Source: Arthrobacter globiformis
GTDB lineage: Bacteria > Actinomycetota > Actinomycetes > Actinomycetales > Micrococcaceae
DNA: 64,000 nt
Assembly (NCBI RefSeq): GCF_003261175.1
Contig: NZ_QLNP01000105.1
Coordinates: 124,001-188,000 of the forward strand
Direction: 5' to 3'
Each line of letters starts with the position of its first letter. Position 1 is the stretch's first letter. Position numbers and translations under genes: made by a program. The notes beneath the pieces are model-generated. The model saw only the letters and a program-made list of their open reading frames with translations. It made no database searches and had not been told where the DNA came from. Positions 30,679-39,434 of this stretch are shown one piece after another.

Positions 30679-31702
30679 CGTTGATGAAATCGGGAGCGAC
30701 CAATCTTGTGGACACCGAACGGGGGAGTCTGTCCGGCAGGTGTTCGAATGGATCCTTCAGGAAGTGGAGGGGGGACAGCTTCGCCTCGTTGACTACGGGT
30801 CCGACTTTGCGTTGCTTCAGGCCCAGAATCGACTTCGCCTTTGTCCACGGGGCGCCGATCCAGTAATCGGCAAAGGGCCGAAGCCCGGGTGAATCCCAAC
30901 CCAAAACGCTGCGCAGGTCGGAGGGCGACTTCATGTACTCCTGGCCCAGCTCTGCGTACGCGATCTTCTGCAGGACAGGAACCGAGATGCTTTCCTCGTA
31001 GAACTCGGGCCAAAGGCTTCTCAGGTACTCCTCAGACGATGTCTCCTGGACGCCGGCTATCTGGAAGTGCGGGCCATACAAGCTGACCGGGGTTTCTACT
31101 GCAGCGCCATATATCAGGGCGGTGGCGAGCCGGTTTGAAACCACCTTCTTGGAGCTCATCAGCAGCCACATGACCCGGGCAAGGAACGCAGGGTCGCGTC
31201 GTTCGCCGGCAGTTGTGATGCTGTGGCCGGCCTTTCGCCACGCTTCGACAATTTCGGGCTTCTGCAGATCGTCCACGTGCATGCAGACCAACGCCGAGCC
31301 CTCGCGCTCGAACACCTCCCTGGCGTACCCCTGGTGATCGCCTTCGACGTCGAGGAGTCGGGTCCCATGGAAAGGAAACACGACCGCGTCGATGGAGCGT
31401 TCTATCGCCGCCCCGCTGTTCCTGGCCATTTCGGCAAGATACAGAGCGGGCGACCCAATGGGGGTGCTGGCGAAACCCGTTTCACGCAGGGATTCCTCTT
31501 CGCTCCATCCGCGGGAAGCGTGGGTCCATGTGAACAGGTTTCCCAGGGGCGCTGAGTCGGCGAGGTCGGCGAAGTGCGTCCGGATCGGCGTTACGGGTGT
31601 CCATCCATGCTGCAAGAGCCCGGCCATGTGACGGGGGCGCTGCAGCCCTGCATAGCCTGCAAGCACGGCGGAATGGCCATAGAAGTGGTTCTGAATGTCC
31701 AT
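30671..31702 (-). CDS. Unassigned protein of the pseudaminic acid locus, possible glycosyltransferase
   Basis: A 343-residue soluble protein that I do not recognise with confidence. The region near residues 185-215 (SSKKVVSNRLATALIYGAA, then SLYGPHF) looks like the donor-binding loop of GT-B-fold capsule enzymes, where a Ser/Asn-rich loop precedes a Gly-Pro turn. No signal peptide or membrane helix is seen. The ATG at 31702 has AAGGAG about 11 nt upstream. It overlaps the flippase and lies beside pseI, and no other transferase is in this minus-strand run. It is the best candidate for the pseudaminyltransferase, but this is inference from position and a weak motif. Confidence 0.6.
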   Translation of the reverse strand: MDIQNHFYGHSAVLAGYAGLQRPRHMAGLLQHGWTPVTPIRTHFADLADSAPLGNLFTWTHASRGWSEEESLRETGFASTPIGSPALYLAEMARNSGAAIERSIDAVVFPFHGTRLLDVEGDHQGYAREVFEREGSALVCMHVDDLQKPEIVEAWRKAGHSITTAGERRDPAFLARVMWLLMSSKKVVSNRLATALIYGAAVETPVSLYGPHFQIAGVQETSSEEYLRSLWPEFYEESISVPVLQKIAYAELGQEYMKSPSDLRSVLGWDSPGLRPFADYWIGAPWTKAKSILGLKQRKVGPVVNEAKLSPLHFLKDPFEHLPDRLPRSVSTRLVAPDFINVG

Positions 31703-31794
31703 TACCGGACGGGTCTCCTTAAGATCTACGCGGCAGTCGGCGCTGAAACGTAGCGCCAGCTACGGCACTCAGGCACGCATCGCTGTCATCAAGG

Positions 31795-34275
31795 CTAGCT
31801 TGTGCCGGCATTCAGGAGCACATTGCTGAATTCGCCGTTCGACGCGACACCGTACAGCCACATGCTGCCATCTTTGTGCCTTGCCAAGATGTTGGGTTGC
31901 CCGGCTTCGGCGAAAGCGCCAACCCCGGAAATAGACGAGAATACATCCCAACCGGCGCCTACCCGGCGCCGAGTCTGGAATCCTGCGTTCCCGTTCCCTG
32001 GGTACAACCATAGTTCACCTGACGATGATCTAGCCAAAATGTCCTGCTTGCCGTCGCTGGTCAGGTCCTCTGCGCTCACAACGGAGTTGAAGATGTTCCA
32101 GCCGGAGCCGATGACTTTGCGTGGCTGGAATCCGCCGGTGCCGTTACCCGGATATAGCCAAAGCTGTCCGCTGCCATCCCGGGCAATTACGTCGGCTCGG
32201 CCGTCTCCTGTCCAGTCGCCCGGCGACAGGAGGGAGTTAAAGGTATTCCAGCCGTGTCCGATCACCTTGCGCGGTTTGAAGTTCCCTAGTCCGTCAGTGG
32301 GATAGAGGTAGAGCGTGCCATCCTGCATGCGGGTGATGAGGTCGGGCTTTTGGTCGCCGTTGAAGTCGCCGGTGCTCACGATTGAGCTGAAGATATTCCA
32401 GCCGGCTCCGATCTGCTTCCGAGGCAACCAGCCTCCATGACCGTTACCGCGGTAGAGGTAGAGGATTCCGCTCCTGTCCGCGGCAAGAACATCGAGGTGC
32501 CCGTCACCGTCGAGGTCCCCGGCCTCCAAGACCGTGGAGAACGTCCCCCAGCCGGCACCTGCCTTTACCTTGTTTAGGTACCCAGTGGACCCATTGCCCA
32601 CGTAGTTGCGGAGCTGCCCGCCCGAATCCCTGCGCAGCACGTCAACGGGGCCATCGCCATTCAGATCCTGCCCGCTGCGGACTTCCGCTGCACCGCCCCA
32701 TCCGGTGCCCAGGAGGCGGCGGGCCAGGAATCGGCCGTCGCCGGTGCCGGGATAGAGGTAAAGATCCCCGCTGTAGGTCCGTGCGAGGAGGTCTGGGTTT
32801 CCATCTGAGTTGTAGTCCCCGGCGGCGCTGACGGAGTTGAAGACGCCCCAGCCGGTACCAATGGCGCGCCGGGGCAGGAACCCGTGAGTACCGCTGCCTC
32901 GGTAGAGCCACAATACGCCGTCTGAGGAGACAGCAGCCAGGTCATTCAGGCCATCGCCGTCAAAGTCGCCAACTCCATCCAGAGAGTCGAAGGTGTTCCA
33001 GGCGCTGCCGATTTGGATTCGTGGTCGTACCCCGCCCGTGCCGTCATTGCTATAAAACCAAAGCGTGCCGTCGCCCGACCGCGCTAGGATGTCTGCGGCA
33101 CCGTCGCCGTCAAAATCCGGGCTGGCAAAGACGCGGCTGTATATATCCCAGCCAGAACCAATTTGTCTTGCGCTGCCGAAGCTTCCGTCCGCAAGGCCGA
33201 GCTGTAGAACGAGCGCTCCGCTACTGCTCCTGGTGACCAGGTCAGGCCGGCCGTCACGGTTCATGTCCTGGGGGGTGAGGGAAATGTGACTGGCGAACTG
33301 CTGCCCGGAGGCGAAGCGCTTCAAGTTCTCGTAGCTGCCATTCCAGACATTTGAATCGCCGGCAAAGGGGCCGCTGGGGCTGAACTGCCAGATGCTGTAA
33401 TTACCCCAGCTGGAAGGGATGGCTCCAGGACTGTTGGTAGGGGCATCCGGATAGGAGGCAACCCATAGGGGGTAGTCACCGAAGCCAGGGGCATCATTGG
33501 TGCACTGCTTCCACCAATTTGTGTTCGTGTAGATGACGGGGAGCCGTCCGGTCAACGACCGCATGGTGTTGCCGAAGTCCCGGACCCACGCAACCAACTG
33601 TTGGGGCGTTTTGTCGTAGCAGGTGTCTCCGTGGTAGAAGCCGTTGATGGTCTGGCCCGCATAGGGATTGAATTCGAAGTCCAGCACTGGGGGCATCGTG
33701 TAACCGTCACCCGCCCAGCCGCCGCCGTTTGCCACGAAAAAGCGGGCCTGGTCAGCACCAGAGGAGGCGTTGGGGATTGCGAAGTGATAGGCGCCGCGAA
33801 GCATGCCTACGTTGCGGGCACCCTGGTACTGGGATGAGAAGCTGCCGCTGATGAAGTAATTGCCTTCGGTGGCTTTCACATATGCAAAGCGCGAGCCCAT
33901 GTTCCATTGCTGTTGCCAGTTCACGGCGCCTTGGTGGCTGCTGACATCTTGGCCCTTGACGCCAAAGGACGGGACCCACGTAGCTTCTGTTACAGCATCG
34001 CGGCGCGACCGCACGGCAAGTGGATTGCCCTGGCCCATCTGGGCGCCGTCTGCGCCTGCCGCTGCCTGCATCGCGGCCTTCGCTGCTTCGGAATCGAGCT
34101 CGGTGCCCGGGGCAGGCTCCACGGGGGCGCTTGTTTCGCCTGCCGTGGCAGTCGGCGTTGATTCCACGGCTGAAGCCGGAACCGGCGCCCCAAAACCCGC
34201 AAGAACCACGAGGGCGAAAAGGCTAGCGCTGAACGGTCGAGCAGTCCTTCGCCATGCAGTTATGGTCTGTGTCAT
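31795..34275 (-). CDS. Secreted GH25 muramidase with C-terminal FG-GAP repeats
   Basis: An 826-residue exported protein. A signal peptide (about 1-36, hydrophobic core SLFALVVLAGFG, cut near ASA) is followed by a linker of about 65 residues and a GH25 lysozyme domain (about 105-305). The domain has D110 in GQDVSSHQG and the acids D199 and E201 in LDFEF. Residues about 336-826 are ten repeats of about 49 residues; nine carry a calcium-loop motif of the type DxDxDGxxD, and the tenth is degenerate. GH25 enzymes cut the MurNAc-GlcNAc bond of peptidoglycan; FG-GAP/VCBS repeats form beta-propellers that often bind ligands or surfaces. The ATG at 34275 fits the signal peptide. There is no LPXTG anchor. 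Confidence 0.92.
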   Translation of the reverse strand: MTQTITAWRRTARPFSASLFALVVLAGFGAPVPASAVESTPTATAGETSAPVEPAPGTELDSEAAKAAMQAAAGADGAQMGQGNPLAVRSRRDAVTEATWVPSFGVKGQDVSSHQGAVNWQQQWNMGSRFAYVKATEGNYFISGSFSSQYQGARNVGMLRGAYHFAIPNASSGADQARFFVANGGGWAGDGYTMPPVLDFEFNPYAGQTINGFYHGDTCYDKTPQQLVAWVRDFGNTMRSLTGRLPVIYTNTNWWKQCTNDAPGFGDYPLWVASYPDAPTNSPGAIPSSWGNYSIWQFSPSGPFAGDSNVWNGSYENLKRFASGQQFASHISLTPQDMNRDGRPDLVTRSSSGALVLQLGLADGSFGSARQIGSGWDIYSRVFASPDFDGDGAADILARSGDGTLWFYSNDGTGGVRPRIQIGSAWNTFDSLDGVGDFDGDGLNDLAAVSSDGVLWLYRGSGTHGFLPRRAIGTGWGVFNSVSAAGDYNSDGNPDLLARTYSGDLYLYPGTGDGRFLARRLLGTGWGGAAEVRSGQDLNGDGPVDVLRRDSGGQLRNYVGNGSTGYLNKVKAGAGWGTFSTVLEAGDLDGDGHLDVLAADRSGILYLYRGNGHGGWLPRKQIGAGWNIFSSIVSTGDFNGDQKPDLITRMQDGTLYLYPTDGLGNFKPRKVIGHGWNTFNSLLSPGDWTGDGRADVIARDGSGQLWLYPGNGTGGFQPRKVIGSGWNIFNSVVSAEDLTSDGKQDILARSSSGELWLYPGNGNAGFQTRRRVGAGWDVFSSISGVGAFAEAGQPNILARHKDGSMWLYGVASNGEFSNVLLNAGTS
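31798..33270 (-). repeat. Ten tandem coding repeats (FG-GAP/VCBS) in the muramidase gene
   Basis: The 3' part of the GH25 gene encodes about ten units of roughly 147 bp each. Each unit has a calcium-binding loop, a short strand such as LWLYPGNG and a conserved IGSGWNIF-like segment. Several units are nearly alike at the protein level (for example PRKVIGSGWN and PRKVIGHGWN), which suggests expansion by duplication. Confidence 0.85.
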
Positions 34276-34533
34276 ATATCCGCTCCGCAGTCCGGGCCGG
34301 TGGCCCCCAACAGGCCAGTAGGCGCGGCCGGGCGGACGCGGTTGGGTCGCCCCGCTCAGCCCAGCCCCCAAGGGGTAGTCCTTGGCGCGGCCTACCCTAC
34401 CACTCTTGTTACTGCTGATGCTAATGATGGACTTGGTTCCAATGTGGTTTATGGGACCCGAAGCGTGGGCTTTTGCTACGGCAGCTCGTGCAGGGATTTC
34501 AGCGCCAATCCCTGCAGCTCTAGACTGGAGGCC

Positions 34534-35583
34534 ATGAAGGTTTTGGTCACCGGCGGCGCCGGGTACATCGGATCACACACAGCTCTCTGCCTGCTCGAAG
34601 ACGCACATGAGGTTGTCGTGCTCGACAACCTCATGAACTCGAACATTGAGGCAGTTCGCCGCGTTGAGGAGCTCGCCGGCAAGAAGGTGGAGTTCCGCGA
34701 GGTCGACCTCCTTGACGCTGAAGCTGTTGACCAGGTCTTCGCGGAGGGCGGGTTCGACGCCGTGATCCACTTCGCCGGCCTGAAGGCCGTCGGCGAGTCC
34801 GTGGCGAAGCCGCTCTGGTACTACAAGAACAACGTTGTGGGCACGCTCAACCTCCTCGAGAGCATGGACAAGGCAGGCGTCCGGAGGCTGGTCTTCAGCT
34901 CGTCAGCCACCGTTTACGGCGCCTCGGAGCACGTTCCCCTGATTGAAAAGTCTCCGCTGGACGCGACAAATCCCTACGGCCGGACGAAAGAGCAGATCGA
35001 GGACATCCTGTCCGACCTGAGCGACGCCGACCCGCGGTGGAGCATCGCACTTCTGCGCTACTTCAACCCCGTAGGTGCGCACGAATCGGGGCGCATCGGC
35101 GAAGACCCCCACGGCATCCCCAACAACCTTTTGCCCTTCGTTGCGCAGGTTGCGGTTGGACGGCGCGAGAAAGTCATGGTGTTCGGCAACGATTACCCCA
35201 CGCCGGACGGGACAGGGGTACGGGACTACATCCATGTCATGGACCTCGCAGCCGGCCACTTGGCAGCGCTGAACTACCTGCAGACCAAGACCGGCTCGTT
35301 CCGCTGGAACCTTGGGACCGGCAGGGGTTCGTCCGTTCTGGAGGTCATCGACGCATTCGGTGCTGCTGCAGGGCATCCGGTCCCTTATGAGTTCGCACCC
35401 CGGCGGCCGGGGGACGCGGCCGTCAGCTACGCAGATGCCTCCGCCGCATTGGCAGACCTGGGCTGGTCCGCCCACCGTGACCTGGCGCAGATGTGCGCCG
35501 ACCACTGGCGCTGGCAGAGTGCCAATCCGTACGGCTACGCCGGAGCAGAAGCGACTGAACCGGCGGCAGCCGCTACGTCCTAA
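34534..35583 (+). CDS. galE: UDP-glucose 4-epimerase
   Basis: A 349-residue extended SDR enzyme with the NAD motif VTGGAGYIGSH at residues 4-14, the catalytic SSSATVYG serine/threonine region and the YGRTK Tyr-Lys pair. RYFNPVGAHESGRIGEDP and DGTGVRDYIHVMDLA are diagnostic of GalE. It interconverts UDP-glucose and UDP-galactose, and so can feed the Glf mutase at 14.5 kb. The ATG at 34534 has TGGAG a few nt upstream. It is divergent from the muramidase gene and precedes the second Tad segment. Confidence 0.95.
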   Translation: MKVLVTGGAGYIGSHTALCLLEDAHEVVVLDNLMNSNIEAVRRVEELAGKKVEFREVDLLDAEAVDQVFAEGGFDAVIHFAGLKAVGESVAKPLWYYKNNVVGTLNLLESMDKAGVRRLVFSSSATVYGASEHVPLIEKSPLDATNPYGRTKEQIEDILSDLSDADPRWSIALLRYFNPVGAHESGRIGEDPHGIPNNLLPFVAQVAVGRREKVMVFGNDYPTPDGTGVRDYIHVMDLAAGHLAALNYLQTKTGSFRWNLGTGRGSSVLEVIDAFGAAAGHPVPYEFAPRRPGDAAVSYADASAALADLGWSAHRDLAQMCADHWRWQSANPYGYAGAEATEPAAAATS

Positions 35584-35602
35584 CCACGGCATCGCAGCTC
35601 AG

Positions 35603-35611
35603 TTATCCACA
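35603..35611 (+). promoter_or_regulatory. TTATCCACA box ahead of cpaF
   Basis: TTATCCACA lies 96 bp upstream of cpaF, in the same orientation as the gene. It shares a preceding G, and a following TGCCTGA element, with the box ahead of the cpaB-like gene, although the spacing to TGCCTGA differs. A TAGCAT at 35640-35645 could be the -10 element. Function is inference. Confidence 0.45.
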
Positions 35612-35706
35612 TGCCTGAGTTTGTGCTTGGCTCACGGGATAGCATCCTTTAGCTTTAACCCAGATGTACTGCCTCCGCTGGGGGCGGCAGTCGTTCGGGG
35701 GAATTC

Positions 35707-36930
35707 ATGGATGCAGTTCGCATTGTCGAGGATGAAGTCCGGGAGCTGATCCGTCGGCGCGGTCTCGATCCGTTGCACCAGACGGCCGAGGTCAGGCGGC
35801 TCGTGGAAGCGGCCGTGACCGACTATGACGAGCGTGCCCTCATGGGGCCGCTCCCGCCGTTGGGGCCGCTGGAGTCAGCACGCCGGTTTGTCTTTGACGC
35901 GGTGGCCGGGTTCGGTGCCCTCCAACCGTTTCTGGACGATCCGGGCATCGAGGAAATCTGGATCAACGCGCCCACTGAAATCTATGTCGCCCGGAACGGC
36001 GAATCCGAACTCACATCCCTGACCCTGACGGACCAGCAGGTGCGGGACCTCGTTGAGCGAATGCTGAAGAGCTCGGGCCGGCGGCTGGACATCTCATCAC
36101 CCTTCGTGGACGCGGCACTGCCTGACGGATCGCGCCTGCATGTGGTCATCCCGGACGTCACCAGACGCCACTGGGCGGTCAACATCCGCAAGTTTGTTGT
36201 GAAGGCGACCAGGCTAGATCATCTCGTGGAACTGGGCACACTGACCCCTCAGTCCGGGCGCTTCCTGGGTGCCGCTGTCGCGAGCGGACTCAACATCCTG
36301 GTCTCGGGTGCGACGCAGGCGGGGAAGACCACGCTGCTGAACTGCCTGGCGGCCAGCATCGGCAGCCGCGAGCGAGTCATTACGGTCGAGGAGATCTTCG
36401 AACTGCAGTTTCCGCTGCGCGATGTGGTCGGGCTGCAATGCCGGCAGCCGAACCTCGAAGGCGAAGGCGAGATACCGCTCCGCAGGCTGGTCAAGGAAGC
36501 CCTCCGCATGCGCCCTGACCGCCTGGTGGTGGGCGAGGTCCGCGAAGCCGAGAGCCTCGACATGCTGATCGCCCTCAACAGCGGGCTGCCGGGGATGTGC
36601 ACCGTCCATGCCAATTCAGCACACGACGCCGTAACCAAGATGTGCACCTTGCCGCTGCTCGCCGGGGACAACATTTCCAGCGCGTTTGTGGTACCCACCG
36701 TAGCCTCGTGCATCGACCTGGTGGTTCACTGCAGCCGCCTTGCAAACGGGCGGAGGCAGGTGACGGAAATTCTCTCCCTGGGCAGGCGGGTCGAGAACGG
36801 CATCATCGAGTCCTCAATGATTTTCACGACGATCGGCGGCCTGCTGGAACCGACGGCCAACACAATGCCGGCGGAGGAGAAATTCGCCAAGGCCGGTTAT
36901 GAGGTCGCGGCACTCTTGGACCCGCGCTGA
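35707..36930 (+). CDS. cpaF: CpaF/TadA secretion ATPase of the Flp/Tad pilus
   Basis: A 407-residue GspE/VirB11-family ATPase that powers pilin assembly. An N-terminal helical domain is followed by the ATPase core with Walker A GATQAGKT at residues 201-208 (K207), the Asp box ITVEEIFELQF, Walker B RLVVGEVREAE and the His box GMCTVHANS. Flp pili mediate adhesion and, in Micrococcus luteus of the same family, natural transformation. The ATG at 35707 has GGGGGA just upstream. It overlaps tadB by one base (TGATG) and leads the second Tad operon. Confidence 0.94.
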   Translation: MDAVRIVEDEVRELIRRRGLDPLHQTAEVRRLVEAAVTDYDERALMGPLPPLGPLESARRFVFDAVAGFGALQPFLDDPGIEEIWINAPTEIYVARNGESELTSLTLTDQQVRDLVERMLKSSGRRLDISSPFVDAALPDGSRLHVVIPDVTRRHWAVNIRKFVVKATRLDHLVELGTLTPQSGRFLGAAVASGLNILVSGATQAGKTTLLNCLAASIGSRERVITVEEIFELQFPLRDVVGLQCRQPNLEGEGEIPLRRLVKEALRMRPDRLVVGEVREAESLDMLIALNSGLPGMCTVHANSAHDAVTKMCTLPLLAGDNISSAFVVPTVASCIDLVVHCSRLANGRRQVTEILSLGRRVENGIIESSMIFTTIGGLLEPTANTMPAEEKFAKAGYEVAALLDPR

Positions 36931-37784
36931 TGGCTGCGCTGCTGGGGGTCCTGGTAGGAGCCGGTCTGTTCCTCATCTGGTGGTCGGCCTGGGACGAGCC
37001 CGCGCGTCCCAAGCGTGAACCGCGGGCAAGCCGTCTCCATGACCTGCTGTTGTCTGCCGGAATTGAAAAGGTCACCGGCGCCGGTCTCATCGGCAGCTGC
37101 CTGGGACTTGGCGCCTTCGGGACGCTGGCCTTCTTCGCTGTGAGCAGGTCCTTGCCCGTCTCTGTTTGCTTCGGCCTGTTCGGCGCCTGGCTTCCGGTGG
37201 CGGTGGTGAAATGGCGGGTCAAAAGACGAAGCTCCGTCCTGCGGAGAGCGTGGCCCGACGTCGTGGACCATCTGCGGTCAGCCATCCGGGCCGGGTTGTC
37301 ACTGCCCGAAGCACTGATACAGCTGGGCGAAAAGGGGCCGGAGGAGCTCCGGCACGTATTTCGCGACTTCGGCTCGGACTACCGCTCGGGCGGCCAGTTC
37401 GACGCGTCGCTGAACAGGCTCAAGGAGCGGCTGGCGGACCCCGTAGCTGACCGCATCATCGAGGCACTTCGGCTGACCCGGGAGGTGGGCGGCTCCGATC
37501 TCGGCAAGCTGCTCGGGACCCTCGCCGAGTTCCTGCGCGAAAGTGCACGGACCCGGAGCGAGCTTGAAGCGCGGCAGTCGTGGACAATCAACGCTGCGCG
37601 GCTGGCCGTCGCGGCGCCGTGGATCGTCATGCTGCTGCTGGTCAGCCGTCCGGAGGCTGTGGCTGCATACAACACCCCCATCGGGGCGGCCGTGCTGTTG
37701 GGAGGCCTGGTTGTCTCGCTGGTGTGCTATTCAGTCATGCTGAAGATAGGAGCCCTTCCAGAGGAAGAGAGGGTGCTGCGGTGA
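36930..37784 (+). CDS. tadB: TadB-like pilus platform protein
   Basis: A 284-residue type II secretion F-domain protein. Membrane helices are at about 2-20, 50-90 and 225-280, with the cytoplasmic T2SSF domain at about 110-225 (LPEALIQLGEKGPEEL, LRLTREVGGSDLGKLLGTLAEFLRE split by the usual helices). It forms the inner-membrane platform with TadC. It begins within the cpaF stop and ends overlapping the GTG of tadC. Confidence 0.9.
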   Translation: MAALLGVLVGAGLFLIWWSAWDEPARPKREPRASRLHDLLLSAGIEKVTGAGLIGSCLGLGAFGTLAFFAVSRSLPVSVCFGLFGAWLPVAVVKWRVKRRSSVLRRAWPDVVDHLRSAIRAGLSLPEALIQLGEKGPEELRHVFRDFGSDYRSGGQFDASLNRLKERLADPVADRIIEALRLTREVGGSDLGKLLGTLAEFLRESARTRSELEARQSWTINAARLAVAAPWIVMLLLVSRPEAVAAYNTPIGAAVLLGGLVVSLVCYSVMLKIGALPEEERVLR

Positions 37785-38722
37785 CCACCGTTCCAGCGGC
37801 TGCGATTGTCTGCGGTGCATTCCTGGGTGCCGGTCTGTGGCTCCTCCTTGTCAGGCTCCCATTCATGCGGTCCATCAGTTTCGTGGAACGAATCGAACCG
37901 CAGCTGCGATCCCAAAACCTCGAATCGAGGCTCCTTCGGGCGGAGGAACGCGTTCTCACTCCTTTTGGTCCCCTCGAACGCATACTCCGTCCGCTGATCA
38001 GGGAAGCCACAGCCAAACTGGCCAGGTTCAACCTTGGCTCCGCCGCCCTCAGCCGAAGACTTGCGCAGGCGCGCATCGACAAGTCGCCCTTGGACTTCCG
38101 GGCCCAGCAGCTCTTCTGGGGGCTTTGCGCATTCATTGCGGCTGTCAGCGTGATAGTGCTGGCCGCGCTCTCCGGGAGATTCAGCCCTGTCCTGGCCGTA
38201 GCGGTCTCCGTCGGTAGCGCGATCGGCGGATTCCTCTTCAGGGATTACTGGCTCGGGGTGCAGATCAAACGGCGGGAGGAGCGGATGGTGGCAGAATTCC
38301 CCAGCCTGGCGGAAATGATTGCGCTTGCTGTGGGCGCCGGGGAGAGTGCCACCGGTGCCCTCGACCGCGTGTGCAGGACCGCCCGGGGCGAGCTCTCCAA
38401 GGAATTCAGCAGCATCCTGGCCGAAACCCGTGCGGGCAAGCCCCTGGTGGAAGCGCTTCAGGAGTTTTCTGCACGCACCGATCTGGGGCCGCTCATTCGC
38501 TTTGTTGACGGCATCGTCGTGGCGGTGGAACGCGGCACACCACTGGCCGAAGTCCTCAGGGCCCAGGCCCAGGACGTCCGCGACACGGCCAAGCGTGAGC
38601 TGATGGAGTCCGCCGGCAAGAAGGAGATCGCGATGATGGTGCCGCTTGTCTTCGGTGTGCTGCCCCTGACAGTGGTGTTTGCCGTATTCCCCGGAATAGC
38701 GGCACTCAGCCTGAATTTTTGA
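37781..38722 (+). CDS. tadC: TadC-like pilus platform protein
   Basis: A 313-residue T2SSF-domain protein with an N-terminal helix, two central helices (about 105-145), a cytoplasmic T2SSF domain (about 165-280, with EMIALAVGAGESATGALDRV) and a final helix ending VFAVFPGIAALSLNF. The GTG at 37781 overlaps the tadB stop (GTGA) and is preferred over upstream in-frame starts that would lie inside tadB. It pairs with TadB in the pilus platform. Confidence 0.9.
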   Translation: MTTVPAAAIVCGAFLGAGLWLLLVRLPFMRSISFVERIEPQLRSQNLESRLLRAEERVLTPFGPLERILRPLIREATAKLARFNLGSAALSRRLAQARIDKSPLDFRAQQLFWGLCAFIAAVSVIVLAALSGRFSPVLAVAVSVGSAIGGFLFRDYWLGVQIKRREERMVAEFPSLAEMIALAVGAGESATGALDRVCRTARGELSKEFSSILAETRAGKPLVEALQEFSARTDLGPLIRFVDGIVVAVERGTPLAEVLRAQAQDVRDTAKRELMESAGKKEIAMMVPLVFGVLPLTVVFAVFPGIAALSLNF

Positions 38723-38792
38723 CGCCGCTGCTCCGGCAACCGTCGCAGTAGCCATATTCAACAAACAAGTAACTCCGAGAAAAGGGAAGCAC

Positions 38793-39035
38793 ATGACATT
38801 CATGGCCAGGCACGGACTTGCACTTGTCGCCGCAGTGGCGGCGCTGATCGGCCGCTCCTTGACCGCGGCCCCCCGGTTCCGGAAGACCTTCGCGGACCAT
38901 CCTGAACGCGGGGATGTGCCCGGCTGGGTCATGATCACCCTGATGTCCGCGGTCCTTGTTGCCGCGCTGCTGGCCGTGGCCGGCCCGGCCTTGGAAGCCA
39001 TGTTCAACCAGGCAATGGACACGGTTGGAAAGTAG
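38793..39035 (+). CDS. Flp-type pilin candidate
   Basis: An 80-residue protein with a basic N-terminus (1-40), then GDVPGWVMITLM and a hydrophobic helix (about 45-66), ending in a short polar tail. The size, single helix and position between tadC and tadE fit a Flp pilin. The usual Glu5 after the prepilin peptidase site is missing: cleavage after G40 or G44 leaves Trp or Thr there. The ATG has AAAGGGAAG upstream. A prepilin peptidase (TadV) is not in the window. The call rests on context and topology. Confidence 0.72.
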   Translation: MTFMARHGLALVAAVAALIGRSLTAAPRFRKTFADHPERGDVPGWVMITLMSAVLVAALLAVAGPALEAMFNQAMDTVGK

Positions 39036-39038
39036 CCC

Positions 39039-39434
39039 GTGAACGAAACCGGTGCGGCCACTTCCGGACGCGAGCGGGGTGCTGCCGTTGTCGACTTTGT
39101 GCTTGTGGGCGCCCTCCTGACGATGTTTTTTGTCTCCATCATTCAGCTCGCGCTCGTCCTGCACGTCCGGAACACACTTATCGATGCTGCGGCGTCCGGC
39201 GCCCGGCACGGGACCTTGGCCGACCGCACCGCGGAGGACGCCCGGCACCGCACCGGCGAGCTCATCGCCACGGCGCTCAATGCCGACTTTGCCCGCGACA
39301 TTGAAACACGTGAAGTCGTGTTCCAAGGGCTGCGGACACTGGAGGTGACCGTTAAGGCCCCGCTGCCCGTCATCGGTCTCATCGGTCCGCGCGGAGGGCT
39401 GGAGGTCGCCGGGCATGCCGCGATCACCGGCTGA
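39039..39434 (+). CDS. TadE-like pseudopilin
   Basis: A 131-residue protein with the TadE-type N-terminus RERGAAVVDFVLVG and one membrane helix (about 17-42), followed by a periplasm-side beta domain. The usual Glu of the AAxVEF motif is Asp here. TadE/TadF proteins are minor pilins needed for Flp assembly. The GTG at 39039 starts 4 nt after the pilin stop, and its end overlaps the next gene by 20 nt. Confidence 0.85.
   Translation: MNETGAATSGRERGAAVVDFVLVGALLTMFFVSIIQLALVLHVRNTLIDAAASGARHGTLADRTAEDARHRTGELIATALNADFARDIETREVVFQGLRTLEVTVKAPLPVIGLIGPRGGLEVAGHAAITG

Noticed and set aside
34368-34385. Small dyad CCAAGG-N6-CCTTGG between the muramidase and galE genes
   Set aside because: It is short and not linked to a clear promoter; it could be an operator but support is too weak to annotate.
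37727-39142. 471-codon minus-strand frame across tadB, tadC and the pilin gene
   Set aside because: High-GC antisense shadow of three well-supported pilus genes, with low-complexity translation.
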